DNA of 64,000 bases from Coprenecus sp902388455 (GCA_963931615.1 OZ007032.1:2666001-2730000), one strand, 5' to 3'. Shown: positions 42,300-51,883, counted from the first letter of the stretch. Program-made: numbers and translations. Notes: generated by a model not told the origin, from the letters alone.

Positions 42300-44087
42300 A
42301 TGAAAAATATCCGGAATTTCTGCATTATAGCGCACATAGACCACGGCAAGAGCACTCTGGCGGACCGTCTGCTCGAATACACTCATACCCTGACCGAGAG
42401 AGAGATGGAGGACCAGGTCCTGGACTCGATGGATCTGGAGAGGGAGAAAGGCATCACTATCAAGAGCCATGCGATCCAGATGGTGTACAACTACAAGGGT
42501 GAGAAATATATCCTCAACCTCATCGACACTCCGGGCCACGTGGATTTTTCCTACGAGGTATCCCGCGCCATCGCCTCCTGTGAGGGTGCCCTGCTGGTGG
42601 TGGACGCTACCCAGGGTATTCAGGCCCAGACCATATCCAATCTCTACCTGGCCATCAACCATGACCTGGAGATTATCCCCGTGCTCAACAAGATAGACAT
42701 GGACGCGGCCATGGTGGACGTGGTCAGCGACCAGATCGTGGACCTGATAGGCTGCGACAGGGAGGACATCCTGCTGTGCAGTGCGAAGACCGGTGAGGGC
42801 GTGCCTGCCATACTGGACGCCGTGGTGGAGCGTTTCCCCGCTCCGAAGGGCGACCCGGAGGCACCGCTCCAGGCTCTGATTTTCGACTCGGTATTCAACC
42901 CCTTCCGCGGAGTGATCGCCTATTTCAAGGTGGTCAACGGAGTGATACGCAAGGGCGACAAGGTAAAGTTCTTCAATACGGGCAAGGAATACGAGGCCGA
43001 TGAGGTCGGCTATCTCAGGCTGAGGATGTGTCCCACAGACGAGGTGACTACCGGCAATGTGGGCTATATCATCTCCGGTATCAAGACGGCCGTCGAGGTG
43101 AAGGTCGGTGATACCATCACCCATGTGGACCGGCCCTGCTCCGAGTCCATTGCCGGCTTCGAGGAGGTCAAGCCAATGCTCTTCGCGGGAGTCTATCCGG
43201 TGGAGACCGACGAATACGAGAATCTGCGCGCATCGCTGGAGAAGCTCCAGCTCAACGATGCGTCCCTCGTCTTCGAGCCCGAGTCCTCCCTGGCCCTGGG
43301 CTTCGGCTTCCGCTGCGGTTTCCTCGGCCTGCTCCATCTGGAGATCATGCAGGAGAGGCTTTACCGGGAGTTCGACATGGACGTGATAACCACCGTCCCC
43401 AACGTATCCTATAAAGTGTACACCACCCAGGGCGAGGTGGTGGACGTACACAATCCCTCCGGTCTGCCGGCCCCTACCCTCATAGACTACATCGAAGAGC
43501 CTTATATCCGGGCTCAGATCATATCCAAGAGCGAGTATTTCGGTCAGATCATGAAACTCTGCCTGGACAAGCGCGGGGTGCTCAAGGGACAGCACTTCCT
43601 CACCGCCGACCGTGTGGAGCTGACCTACGACATGCCCCTTGCCGAGATAGTCTTTGACTTCTACGACAAGCTCAAGTCCATTTCCCGCGGCTACGCCTCC
43701 TTCGACTACCATATCATCGGCTATCAGAAGGCCGACCTGGTCAAGCTCGATATCCTGCTCAACGGAGAGTCTGTCGACGCCCTATCCTCTCTTATCCACC
43801 GTGAGCGGGCCTATGACTTCGGCCGCCGTATCTGCGAGAAGCTCAAGGAACTGATTCCCAGACAGCAGTTCGAGATAGCGATACAGGCCGCCATCGGAGC
43901 CAAGATCATTGCCCGCGAGACCGTAAAGGCCGTGCGCAAGGACGTGCTGGCCAAGTGCTACGGAGGTGACATCACCCGTAAGCGCAAGCTGCTGGAGAAG
44001 CAGAAAAAGGGCAAGAAACGCATGCGGCAGATAGGCAATGTGGAGGTGCCACAGTCTGCTTTCATGGCAGTACTGAAGCTCGACTGA
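42300..44087 (+). CDS. lepA: elongation factor 4 (LepA)
   Basis: A 595-residue translational GTPase of standard length. G motifs are all present: AHIDHGKSTL, DTPGHVDFSYEV (with the catalytic His, unlike the EF-G paralog in this window) and NKIDMDAA. The C-terminal LepA-specific domain ends KRMRQIGNVEVPQSAFMAVL. It back-translocates or rescues stalled ribosomes. The ppk1 upstream repeats start 2 nt after its stop. Confidence 0.97.
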   Translation: MKNIRNFCIIAHIDHGKSTLADRLLEYTHTLTEREMEDQVLDSMDLEREKGITIKSHAIQMVYNYKGEKYILNLIDTPGHVDFSYEVSRAIASCEGALLVVDATQGIQAQTISNLYLAINHDLEIIPVLNKIDMDAAMVDVVSDQIVDLIGCDREDILLCSAKTGEGVPAILDAVVERFPAPKGDPEAPLQALIFDSVFNPFRGVIAYFKVVNGVIRKGDKVKFFNTGKEYEADEVGYLRLRMCPTDEVTTGNVGYIISGIKTAVEVKVGDTITHVDRPCSESIAGFEEVKPMLFAGVYPVETDEYENLRASLEKLQLNDASLVFEPESSLALGFGFRCGFLGLLHLEIMQERLYREFDMDVITTVPNVSYKVYTTQGEVVDVHNPSGLPAPTLIDYIEEPYIRAQIISKSEYFGQIMKLCLDKRGVLKGQHFLTADRVELTYDMPLAEIVFDFYDKLKSISRGYASFDYHIIGYQKADLVKLDILLNGESVDALSSLIHRERAYDFGRRICEKLKELIPRQQFEIAIQAAIGAKIIARETVKAVRKDVLAKCYGGDITRKRKLLEKQKKGKKRMRQIGNVEVPQSAFMAVLKLD

Positions 44088-44088
44088 T

Positions 44089-44110
44089 TTGTAACACAAT
44101 TTTAACAATT
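44089..44110 (+). promoter_or_regulatory. Pho-box-like repeats before ppk1
   Basis: Two 11-bp units, TTGTAAC-ACAA (44089) and TTTTAAC-AATT (44100), with a weaker third, ATTTTAC-AATT, one base out of phase at 44112. They match the units before the phosphate operon (30412) in sequence and spacing. No exact TAnnTTTG follows; TAACTTGC at 44129 is the nearest. Confidence 0.5.
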
Positions 44111-44156
44111 CATTTTACAATTTATATCTAACTTGCGGCCAATTTGGTAATTTACA

Positions 44157-46250
44157 ATGGGAAAGAAAAAATCAATGAGGCCGTATCTCGAAAGGGACAT
44201 CAGTTGGATGTACTTCAACCGGCGTGTACTGCAAGAAGCATGTAAAGATGAGGTCCCCCTCCTGGAAAGACTGAGTTTCCTGGGGATATACTCCAATAAT
44301 CTGGACGAGTTCTTCCGTGTCCGCGTGGCTTCCCAGAACCGGGTGGCCGAGTGGGACGGCAAGTCAGGACTGCGCGAGGCTAAAACGGCGGCAGAGGTAG
44401 TAAAGCAGATAAACCGGCTCAACAACCGCTACGTGAAGGATTTTGAAGTGGCGGTCCGGCAGGTCAACAAGGCGCTGGCCGACCACAACATCTGCATCAT
44501 ATCTGACTCACAGGCGGATGAGGAGCAGGTAGCATATATCCGTAACTACTATCAGGAGCGTATAGACGGCTTTATCGTACCGATATGGCTGAGTGCCGTG
44601 CGTCATCTGGATTACGAGACCGATGAGAAGATATATCTGGCCGTCAAGGCCTGCCGTATCAACGAGAGGGGAAAGACCGTATACGACTATGCCTATTTCA
44701 GTCTCCCGGTGGACAGTTGCGGGCGATTCATCCGCCTGCCGGACAAGGAGGGGAAAAGCTATATCATGTATATTGACGATGCGGTGCGCTGCTGTCTGCC
44801 CAAGGTCTTCGAGGGCAACGGATTTTCCTCCTTCAGCGCCTATACCTTCAAGTTCACCCGCGATGCCGAGATGGAGATAGACAATGACCAGCGCAGCGGA
44901 ATTCTCCAGAAGATATCGAAGGGCCTCAAGAGCCGGAAGAAAGGAGAGCCTTTGAGATTTATCTATGACGAGAATATGCCCGAGGACCTGCTGCGGCGTG
45001 TGCTGGGCAAGCTGGACCTTGGGGAGCGGGACACAGTCCTGCGCGGAGGACGCTATCAGAACCACAAGGATCTGATGAAGTTCCCCTCTTTTACGGGGAG
45101 TGCCCTTAAATATCCCCCGATGCTGGCTATCCGCAGGTCTTCTCTGGACGGGCCCGGCAGTATTCTGGAGCGCATCCGGAGGCAGGACCGTTTCCTGCAC
45201 GTGCCCTATCACAGTTTCGACACGTTCATCCGTGTCCTGCATGAGGCGGCCACCAGCCGCAGTGTCAGCAGCATCAAGATAACCCTCTACCGTCTGGCCA
45301 AGGATTCGAAGGTGGTCAGGGCCCTGATAGCGGCCGCACGCAACGGAAAGAAAGTGACTGTAGTCATAGAACTTCTGGCCCGCTTCGACGAGGAATCCAA
45401 TATCAAATGGTCCCAGAAATTGGAGGATGCCGGGGTGAAGGTCATCTTCGGAGTCGAGGGGCTCAAGGTGCATTCCAAGGTCCTGCATATCGGCATGAAG
45501 AGAGGCGGGGACCTGGCCTGCATCAGCACCGGTAACTTCCATGAGGGCAATGCCAAGGCCTATACCGACTGTATTCTGATGACCTCCTCCCGCAGGATAG
45601 TCAAGGAGGTGGAGCAGGTCTTCGACTTCATCGAGAAGCCCTATGCCCAGATACGGTTCAAGGAGCTGCTGGTGTCGCCCAATGAGATGAAAACCAAGTT
45701 TATATCGCTTATCAATGCAGAAATACGCAATAAAAAGAACGGTAAGCCGGCCTATATCCGCATGAAACTGAACCACGTTACAGACCCTGTGATGGTGGAG
45801 AAGATCTACGATGCAGCGTATGCCGGAGTGGACATAGAGATGTCGGTCAGGGGCAACTGCTCGATAGTTACTGACGGGCTGCCGGAGAATTGTCATATAA
45901 GGATTAACGGAATTATAGACCGGTATCTGGAACATTCCCGTATCTTTGTATTCGCTGCCGGAGGCGAGGAGAAGGTTTTCATCGGTTCGGCCGACTGGAT
46001 GCCCCGCAATCTGGACAACCGCATCGAGGTTATAGCTCCGGTCTATGACCCTACCATCAAGCAGGAGATGAAGCGTATAGTGGATTATGCGCTACGGGAC
46101 GTGAAGCAGGGGAGGACAGTGGACGGAACGGGGGCCAACAGTGCATGGACATGTGCGGAACCGCTGGATACCGGTTCACAGCTTGCCTTGTACCGGCATT
46201 ATGAGGAGCTTGAGGCCAAGGAAAGGGAGTATGATGCAGGGATGGCTTAA
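44157..46250 (+). CDS. ppk1: polyphosphate kinase 1
   Basis: A 697-residue PPK1 with all parts: N-terminal helical domain (RDISWMYFNRRVL, SNNLDEFFRVRV), head domain and two phospholipase D-like C-terminal domains. The phosphohistidine lies in KVHSKVLHIG near residue 440, with TGNFHEGNAKAYTDC after it. It makes polyphosphate from ATP, reversibly. The ppx gene follows 11 nt later. The Pho-box-like repeats upstream suggest control by phosphate. Confidence 0.96.
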   Translation: MGKKKSMRPYLERDISWMYFNRRVLQEACKDEVPLLERLSFLGIYSNNLDEFFRVRVASQNRVAEWDGKSGLREAKTAAEVVKQINRLNNRYVKDFEVAVRQVNKALADHNICIISDSQADEEQVAYIRNYYQERIDGFIVPIWLSAVRHLDYETDEKIYLAVKACRINERGKTVYDYAYFSLPVDSCGRFIRLPDKEGKSYIMYIDDAVRCCLPKVFEGNGFSSFSAYTFKFTRDAEMEIDNDQRSGILQKISKGLKSRKKGEPLRFIYDENMPEDLLRRVLGKLDLGERDTVLRGGRYQNHKDLMKFPSFTGSALKYPPMLAIRRSSLDGPGSILERIRRQDRFLHVPYHSFDTFIRVLHEAATSRSVSSIKITLYRLAKDSKVVRALIAAARNGKKVTVVIELLARFDEESNIKWSQKLEDAGVKVIFGVEGLKVHSKVLHIGMKRGGDLACISTGNFHEGNAKAYTDCILMTSSRRIVKEVEQVFDFIEKPYAQIRFKELLVSPNEMKTKFISLINAEIRNKKNGKPAYIRMKLNHVTDPVMVEKIYDAAYAGVDIEMSVRGNCSIVTDGLPENCHIRINGIIDRYLEHSRIFVFAAGGEEKVFIGSADWMPRNLDNRIEVIAPVYDPTIKQEMKRIVDYALRDVKQGRTVDGTGANSAWTCAEPLDTGSQLALYRHYEELEAKEREYDAGMA

Positions 46251-46261
46251 AAGGAAGAACA

Positions 46262-47209
46262 ATGACAGATATGATTGACAAGGAAACAATGGCGGAGTAC
46301 AGGGACAATGCCGTGACCTATGCCGCAATCGACATCGGCTCAAATGCCGTACGCCTGCTTATCAAGCAGCTGGAAGATGACCTGCAGCCCAGATTCAGCA
46401 AGGTGCTGCTGTTGCGTGTTCCTCTCCGTCTGGGCTTCGATGTGTTTTCCAACGGAGGCAGCATCTCCGAACGCCGGCGCAAGGACCTGGTGCGTCTGAT
46501 GAAGTCCTACAAGCAGCTCATGAAGATCTATAATGTGAGTGATTACAGGGCCTGCGCCACGTCTGCCATGCGCGATGCGGCCAACGGGCCGGACATCATC
46601 CGGGAGGTGCGGAAGAAGACAGGCATAGAGATAGAGATAATCGACGGACAGCAGGAAGCCCGCATGATATACAACAACCATATAGAGAGCATGCGCGGAC
46701 GCCGCGGCAACTATATGTACGTCGATGTGGGCGGCGGAAGCACGGAGATCAATCTGATGACGGACGGGGAGCTGATCTGCTCCAAGTCCTACAATATCGG
46801 TACGGTCAGGATGCTCAACGAGGCTGTCTCCGACGGTGAGTGGAAGCGGTTCCGCTCAGACCTGGAGGACCTGGCGGCATCGTATCCGGGAATCAACATA
46901 GTAGGCTCCGGCGGCAACATCAACAAGCTGTACAAGCTGGTGGAGCGGCGCGACAAGCGCTATCCCCGCATGAGTACTTCTTCCCTCCAGTCTCTTCACG
47001 ACCGCCTCAAGGCTTTGAGCGTAAGGCAGAGAATGGAGGAATACGAACTGAAGGCCGACAGGGCTGATGTGATTGTTCCGGCCGGGGAGATATTCCTTAC
47101 CATCGCGGCCATCACCGGGGCGTCCTATATCTATGTGCCTGTCATCGGTCTTTCGGACGGTATCATAGACGGACTGTATACCAAGCATCTGGCGGAGCTC
47201 AGCAGGTAG
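46262..47209 (+). CDS. ppx: exopolyphosphatase, Ppx/GppA family
   Basis: A 315-residue Ppx/GppA phosphatase with the two-lobed ASKHA ATPase-like fold only: AAIDIGSNAVRLLI near residue 20, the catalytic acid region, and YVDVGGGSTEINL near 155. It lacks the C-terminal HD-type domain of E. coli Ppx (about 500 residues), so it is a short form. It removes terminal phosphates from polyphosphate or the pentaphosphate of pppGpp. Pairing with ppk1 favours polyphosphate. A terminator follows. Confidence 0.92.
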   Translation: MTDMIDKETMAEYRDNAVTYAAIDIGSNAVRLLIKQLEDDLQPRFSKVLLLRVPLRLGFDVFSNGGSISERRRKDLVRLMKSYKQLMKIYNVSDYRACATSAMRDAANGPDIIREVRKKTGIEIEIIDGQQEARMIYNNHIESMRGRRGNYMYVDVGGGSTEINLMTDGELICSKSYNIGTVRMLNEAVSDGEWKRFRSDLEDLAASYPGINIVGSGGNINKLYKLVERRDKRYPRMSTSSLQSLHDRLKALSVRQRMEEYELKADRADVIVPAGEIFLTIAAITGASYIYVPVIGLSDGIIDGLYTKHLAELSR

Positions 47210-47233
47210 TTTTACGCAGGCAATATAAAAAAA

Positions 47234-47266
47234 GTTCCGATGGTCTCAGACCACCGGAACTTTTTT
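47234..47266. terminator. intrinsic terminator between ppx and the TPR lipoprotein gene
   Basis: Arms GTTCCGATGGT (47234-47244) and ACCACCGGAAC (47250-47260), with one mismatch and a 5-nt loop. There is a T-run on the right and an A-run on the left, so it works for both convergent genes. Confidence 0.8.
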
Positions 47267-47284
47267 ACGTCAACATGAGATTGC

Positions 47285-48943
47285 TTATCTGATCTTGGCA
47301 AACTCGATGTCGTTCTCTGCGCGTGCTGCCAGAGCCTCATCCTTGGATGCGATCTCCAGAGCGGCCTTTGCAGCCTCTACATCACCCTGACGGGCGGCGA
47401 TGATGGCCTTCAGGTAGTTCTTGCACTGGCACTTGGCGTCAGCAAGAATATTGGAGGCAGCATTGAGGTCGCCGTTGAGGATGTTGACGAGGGCCTCGTT
47501 GAAGCTGTTTGCACCTTTCAGCTTGGAAGCTGCGTCAGCATATTTGCCGTTGAGGATGTCAACCACTGCAAGATTGTACTGAGCCTCTTTCAGACCTGAC
47601 TTGTTGAATGCGGCTACTGCAGCGTCGTTGTTGCCCTTGCGGAGCTCAACGACTCCGGCTGCATTATTATAATAGGTATTGCCCTTGTCGGCTACACCTG
47701 CGAGAGCCTGCTCGGCCTCGGCATTCTTGTTGAGGACCAGGTAAGCCACACCGAGGTTGATCTTGGCGCGGTCGCTGTTGAACTTCTCGACAGCTTTCTG
47801 GTATACGGTGACTTTCTGGTTGGCGTCACTCAGGAGAGAACCTGCGCGGAGGAGAGCCTCCTCGTCGAGAATCTCGATGTTGTCGTTTACGAGGGCCACG
47901 AGCTCATCGTTGCTGTAGTTGGTGAACTCTACGTTGGCGATGAACCTTGCGCGGCGGAGCTCAGGAAGGATATCGTCCTTGAGAATAGTGTAGACAGCGG
48001 ACATGTTCTTGATCTCCCTCTCACGTACTGCGGGATCGCTGTACATTTCGAGAACGCGGAGGATGAGATCCTTGTCCTCGATGTTGGAGTTGGAAACGAG
48101 CTCCTTGAAGCCGTCCCAGTCCTCATCTACGTTGGAGGTGCTTACATTGGCCTCTACGGCAATTTCCTTATTGTTGATCTTCTTGTTGAAGGCGTCGCTG
48201 GCTGTCTTGGCACGTCTTGCGGACAGCTCGGCGTTGAAGTCCTCCTTTCCGTCAGGTGAGGCGTAGGCAACGATCTCGGTGCTTACAATCTCCCTGCGCT
48301 CATCGGCCTTGATGCTGGCGAGGAAGTCCTGGAAAGCCTTGATCTCATCGCTCTTCAGCTGGGAAGGACGGACTGTGGCGCTGTTGATCAGATAGAGGAT
48401 CTGGGCCTCGTTCTGCTCGGGAATGATGGCCTGGTATGCATCGGGAGCATAGGCAAGGCTGCCTGCTGTCTTCACGAGCATGTATGTGGTGTTGGCACCA
48501 TCGGCTACCTTATAGGGAGCGGTGAAGGGAATTCTGTTGTCCTTGTGGATAACGGTCATTCTGAGCTCGAGGCGGGAATTCTCCACGCCTTCCACATACT
48601 CGAAGTTGAATGTCTTGTTGATAGTGCCGCCGAGCTCGGGAACCACTTCGTAGTTCTCTGTTACATCCTCACCCTGAAGCATCACGGGGTCGAGGGCGGC
48701 TTCACCTCCGTTATATACAAGTACCGGAACCATCTCGACAATGGCCTTGGGGTGGAAGAAGTCTTCGGGGAAAGTTACTGTCACGTCGGCTTTGATATTG
48801 CCGGCAATCACTTCCAGAATCTGGGGATTGCAGCTTACAGATACTTCTTCGGCGCTTTCCGCCATCTTCTTGGGGCTACCGCATGAGGTGGTGATGAACA
48901 GACCGGCTGCGGCAATCATCAGTAGGTTAAAAATCTTTTTCAT
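47285..48943 (-). CDS. TPR/OmpA-like lipoprotein
   Basis: A 552-residue lipoprotein (lipobox ending at Cys21, ITTSC). An N-terminal beta-rich region (about 35-170) is followed by an OmpA/MotB-like segment (REIVSTEIVAYASPDGKEDFNAELSARRAKTASDAF, about 225-270) that may bind peptidoglycan. A C-terminal run of tetratricopeptide-like repeats follows (INLGVAYLVLNKNAEAEQAL and on). This layout is known across Bacteroidales as a conserved envelope lipoprotein; its exact role is not established. It has its own promoter and is transcribed alone. Confidence 0.8.
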   Translation of the reverse strand: MKKIFNLLMIAAAGLFITTSCGSPKKMAESAEEVSVSCNPQILEVIAGNIKADVTVTFPEDFFHPKAIVEMVPVLVYNGGEAALDPVMLQGEDVTENYEVVPELGGTINKTFNFEYVEGVENSRLELRMTVIHKDNRIPFTAPYKVADGANTTYMLVKTAGSLAYAPDAYQAIIPEQNEAQILYLINSATVRPSQLKSDEIKAFQDFLASIKADERREIVSTEIVAYASPDGKEDFNAELSARRAKTASDAFNKKINNKEIAVEANVSTSNVDEDWDGFKELVSNSNIEDKDLILRVLEMYSDPAVREREIKNMSAVYTILKDDILPELRRARFIANVEFTNYSNDELVALVNDNIEILDEEALLRAGSLLSDANQKVTVYQKAVEKFNSDRAKINLGVAYLVLNKNAEAEQALAGVADKGNTYYNNAAGVVELRKGNNDAAVAAFNKSGLKEAQYNLAVVDILNGKYADAASKLKGANSFNEALVNILNGDLNAASNILADAKCQCKNYLKAIIAARQGDVEAAKAALEIASKDEALAARAENDIEFAKIR

Positions 48944-48990
48944 TTGAGATATTTTAAAATTGTTATCATCCTTTTAATCTAAAGTAAACG

Positions 48991-48998
48991 CAAATATA
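48991..48998 (-). promoter_or_regulatory. -7 promoter element of the TPR lipoprotein gene
   Basis: TATATTTG on the minus strand, 47 nt before the ATG at 48943. Confidence 0.55.
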
Positions 48999-49030
48999 AT
49001 AATTATTTGATTTTTCATGCTAAAAAATGA

Positions 49031-49038
49031 TAACTTTG
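49031..49038 (+). promoter_or_regulatory. -7 promoter element of the sigma-54 activator gene
   Basis: TAACTTTG lies only 5 nt before the ATG at 49044, so the mRNA should be nearly leaderless if that start is used. Confidence 0.55.
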
Positions 49039-49043
49039 CAGAC

Positions 49044-50276
49044 ATGGAACTCAATGAAATCAAAAACCGCTTCGGAATCATCGGCAATGATCCTAAGCTC
49101 AACAATGCAATCGATACGGCGATACAGATTGCCGGCACCAACCTCTCTGTACTTATAACCGGAGAGAGTGGCGTGGGTAAAGAGGTGATACCTAAGATAA
49201 TACATGCTTTCAGCCCCCGTAAGCACAATAACTACATCGCCATCAATTGCGGAGCTATCCCGGAAGGAACTATAGAGTCTGAGCTTTTCGGACATGAGAA
49301 AGGTTCCTTTACCGGTGCCAATGAGGCCCGCAAGGGCTATTTTGAAGTGGCTGACAAGGGTACTATATTTTTGGATGAGGTCGGTGAACTGCCCCTTTCC
49401 ACGCAGGTCCGCCTGCTCAGAGTCCTTGAATCAGGAGAGTTTATCCGTGTGGGCTCGTCCAAAGCCCAGAAGACAGATGTCCGTGTAATAGCCGCCTCCA
49501 ATGTGAATTTCATGCACGCCATCCGTACCGGACGTTTCCGTGAGGACTTGTATTACCGTCTGAATGCAGTCCCTATATCTATTCCCCCGTTAAGAGACCG
49601 TAAGGGGGACATACATCTGCTGTTCATGAAATTCGCCCTGGATTTTGCCGATAAATACAAAATGCCTGCAGTCCGTCTGACTCCCGAGGCGCGGGAAGTA
49701 CTGGAGTCCTACCGGTGGCCGGGAAATATCCGTCAGCTTAAGAATGTGGCCGAGCAGATTTCAGTTCTGGAGAACAATCGCCTGATCTCCCCTGAAGTGC
49801 TGGTCCGCTATCTTCCGGCGGATGACCCGAATCAACTTCCGGTAAGAGGATGTGACAGCGGTACGGCCGGCAACATTCAGGACCGCGATATTATTTTCAA
49901 GATGCTGTTCCAGCTTAGGGAAGAAATTGACGAGCTGAAGTCAAGGGTGACAGGCGGGAGAGTGGATACTTCTGTGGATGTCAAATCAGCCGAGACGGGT
50001 CGTCCCGTGCATGCACTGCCGGTAAAGGTTTCGGACGTCCCGGAATTTCCCCATAAGCTTTCCCACGATTATTCCATAGCCGTCCCTGCAGCAGAAGTCG
50101 TCGAGACAGTACGGGAACAAGAGGATGCGCCCAGAACTATCCAGGATGTCAATGATGATATGATCCGAAGGGCTCTGGAGAAGCATGAGGGACGCAGAAA
50201 AGCTGCTGCTGCGGAACTGGGTATATCCGAAAGAACATTGTATCGGAAGATAAAAGAATTGAAAATAGATAAATGA
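49044..50276 (+). CDS. sigma-54-dependent transcriptional activator without receiver domain
   Basis: A 410-residue enhancer-binding protein. It starts directly with the AAA+ domain: Walker A GESGVGKE (40-47), the sigma-54 contact loop GSFTGA (87-92, usual form GAFTGA), FLDEVGELP, and an R-finger region. A long linker is followed by a C-terminal Fis-type helix-turn-helix (RRKAAAAELGISERTLYRKIKEL). No receiver or sensor domain is present, so its signal is unknown. I chose 49044; the frame is open from 49017, but the promoter lies between. It heads a cluster with lptE and secG that I recall as conserved in Bacteroidales. Confidence 0.88.
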   Translation: MELNEIKNRFGIIGNDPKLNNAIDTAIQIAGTNLSVLITGESGVGKEVIPKIIHAFSPRKHNNYIAINCGAIPEGTIESELFGHEKGSFTGANEARKGYFEVADKGTIFLDEVGELPLSTQVRLLRVLESGEFIRVGSSKAQKTDVRVIAASNVNFMHAIRTGRFREDLYYRLNAVPISIPPLRDRKGDIHLLFMKFALDFADKYKMPAVRLTPEAREVLESYRWPGNIRQLKNVAEQISVLENNRLISPEVLVRYLPADDPNQLPVRGCDSGTAGNIQDRDIIFKMLFQLREEIDELKSRVTGGRVDTSVDVKSAETGRPVHALPVKVSDVPEFPHKLSHDYSIAVPAAEVVETVREQEDAPRTIQDVNDDMIRRALEKHEGRRKAAAAELGISERTLYRKIKELKIDK

Positions 50277-50283
50277 TGATGAG

Positions 50284-50793
50284 ATGAGAAGAGTAATAAG
50301 ATTTACAGTTTTGCTGGCTCTTGTCCTGCCGGTAGTTTCCGGATGCGGAATATATTCCTTCTCCGGGACCTCCATTCAGCCTGATGTCAAGAGCATAGCG
50401 GTCGAGTATTTTCAGAACAATGCGCTGAAGGTTAATCCTACATTGGCTTCAAATCTGTCGGATGCGCTTATAGATCAGTACCGCCGGCTTACAAGTCTGG
50501 AGATTCTTCCCGAAAACGGCGATATGAATGTCTCCGGAGAGATTACCGGATATGATACCAGGCCGATGGCTGTCACGGCTGATGAGGTGGCTTCACAGAA
50601 TCGTCTTACTGTGACTGTCAAAATTTATTTTACAAACCGCCTGCATCCCGAGGAGGATTTTGAGAAGTCATTCTCGGCGTATGCGGATTACGACTCCAAT
50701 CAGCTTCTCGATGCGGTGGAGTCCACTCTGTGTGATGAGATTATAGATATTTTGGTTGAGGATATATTCAATGCCACAGTGGCTAACTGGTAG
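50284..50793 (+). CDS. lptE: LptE-family LPS-assembly lipoprotein
   Basis: A 169-residue lipoprotein (Cys21, VSGCGIYSF) with the LptE fold as seen in Bacteroidota: GIYSFSGTSIQPDVKSIAVEYF at the start, LTVTVKIYFTN in the middle. LptE plugs the LptD barrel and helps place lipopolysaccharide in the outer membrane. It starts 7 nt after the activator stop. Confidence 0.85.
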   Translation: MRRVIRFTVLLALVLPVVSGCGIYSFSGTSIQPDVKSIAVEYFQNNALKVNPTLASNLSDALIDQYRRLTSLEILPENGDMNVSGEITGYDTRPMAVTADEVASQNRLTVTVKIYFTNRLHPEEDFEKSFSAYADYDSNQLLDAVESTLCDEIIDILVEDIFNATVANW

Positions 50794-50797
50794 TGAT

Positions 50798-51427
50798 ATG
50801 GATGCATATAGCCTGGAAAATTATCAGATACCGGACCTGGAAAAGTTGCTGGAAGCCTCTCCGTGGTTTTCTATTGCCAGAAAGGAGCTGTTCCTGAAAA
50901 TGTCGGCAATGGGAGAAGAGTACCGTAGGGAGGCCCTGCGCAGGACCGTGCTGTACCTTTATCCGGATTACAGTGTATTCCGTCAGGGCTATGTACTTTC
51001 CTCAGCGGCAATGTTCAGTGAGCCTGAACCGGAGAAGGAACAGGTATATGAGTTGGACTTTCAGGAAATTGGACCGGCAATGGAGGAAACGGCAGACGGA
51101 TATCCGGCTGAAGAACCTAAGCCGGCAGGGGAGGGACGTAGAGAGATTTATGTGAGGGTAGGAGGGGACTATTTTATGCCGGAAGAACTTAAAAGCGTTC
51201 AGGATCAAGATATTTCTGTTCTTGAGATTCATCATGACGTACCTCGGGAATGGGACGGGACAGAGTTCACGGATGAGAACTACTATACCGAGACCCTGGC
51301 CCGGATTTATGCTGATCAGGAGTTATATGACAGGGCAAATGAGGTATATGAGAAACTTATTTTGCTATATCCGGAAAAAAGTGCTTACTTTGCAGCCCTT
51401 AAAAACGATATAAAGAAACATTTGTAG
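50798..51427 (+). CDS. hypothetical protein of the lptE-secG cluster
   Basis: A 209-residue soluble acidic protein without signal peptide. I cannot name a family. The C-terminus resembles one tetratricopeptide-type hairpin (LARIYADQELYDRANEVYEKLILLYP), and the middle is Pro/Glu-rich and probably disordered. It lies between lptE and secG with 4-nt gaps on both sides, so it is surely cotranscribed. I chose the ATG at 50798, just after the lptE stop; the open frame from 50756 overlaps lptE. Confidence 0.75.
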   Translation: MDAYSLENYQIPDLEKLLEASPWFSIARKELFLKMSAMGEEYRREALRRTVLYLYPDYSVFRQGYVLSSAAMFSEPEPEKEQVYELDFQEIGPAMEETADGYPAEEPKPAGEGRREIYVRVGGDYFMPEELKSVQDQDISVLEIHHDVPREWDGTEFTDENYYTETLARIYADQELYDRANEVYEKLILLYPEKSAYFAALKNDIKKHL

Positions 51428-51431
51428 AGTT

Positions 51432-51800
51432 ATGTTCATAGCAATTTTGATTTTGATCATCATCGCGAGCCTCCTGCTCACCTTCGTAGTACTGATTCAG
51501 AACTCCAAGGGTGGCGGACTTGCCGCCAACTTCGCAGCCGGCAACCAGACATTCGGCGTGCGCCAGACAGCTGACTTCCTGGAGAAAGCCACCTGGACAT
51601 TGGCCATCATCATACTGGCTCTCTGTATTCTGGCTACAGCTTTTACTCCTTCCCGGAAGCAGGGAGACAATGCGGTTCTTCAGCGTCTTGAGCAGACAGG
51701 AACCAATACAGGTGCTCCCGAGTTCCCTTCTGCACTTCCTGGCGGGGCCGCTCCAATTGAGCCGGTAGAACCTGCTGCCGCTCCTGCAGAGGCTGAGTAG
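51432..51800 (+). CDS. secG: preprotein translocase subunit SecG
   Basis: A 122-residue protein with the two SecG membrane spans (about 2-22 and 54-74) and the conserved loop LIQNSKGGGLAANFAAGNQTFGVRQTADFLEKATW. A Pro/Ala/Glu-rich tail follows. It assists protein export through SecYEG. A terminator lies 26 nt after the stop. Confidence 0.94.
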   Translation: MFIAILILIIIASLLLTFVVLIQNSKGGGLAANFAAGNQTFGVRQTADFLEKATWTLAIIILALCILATAFTPSRKQGDNAVLQRLEQTGTNTGAPEFPSALPGGAAPIEPVEPAAAPAEAE

Positions 51801-51826
51801 GCTGACGAGGCCCGTAGAAAATATGT

Positions 51827-51862
51827 CTGCCCCGCACCGGACGGTGTGAGGCAGGCTTTTTT
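51827..51862 (+). terminator. intrinsic terminator after secG
   Basis: Stem CTGCC-CGCACC pairing with GGTGTG-GGCAG (51827-51855), then six T residues (51857-51862). Confidence 0.75.
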
Positions 51863-51883
51863 ATTCTCATATATCTGGAGTGG

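Noticed and set aside
42264..43712. Long open frame (482 codons) on the minus strand
   Set aside because: Antisense to lepA, whose GTPase motifs are complete. It is a product of the high-GC codon pattern.
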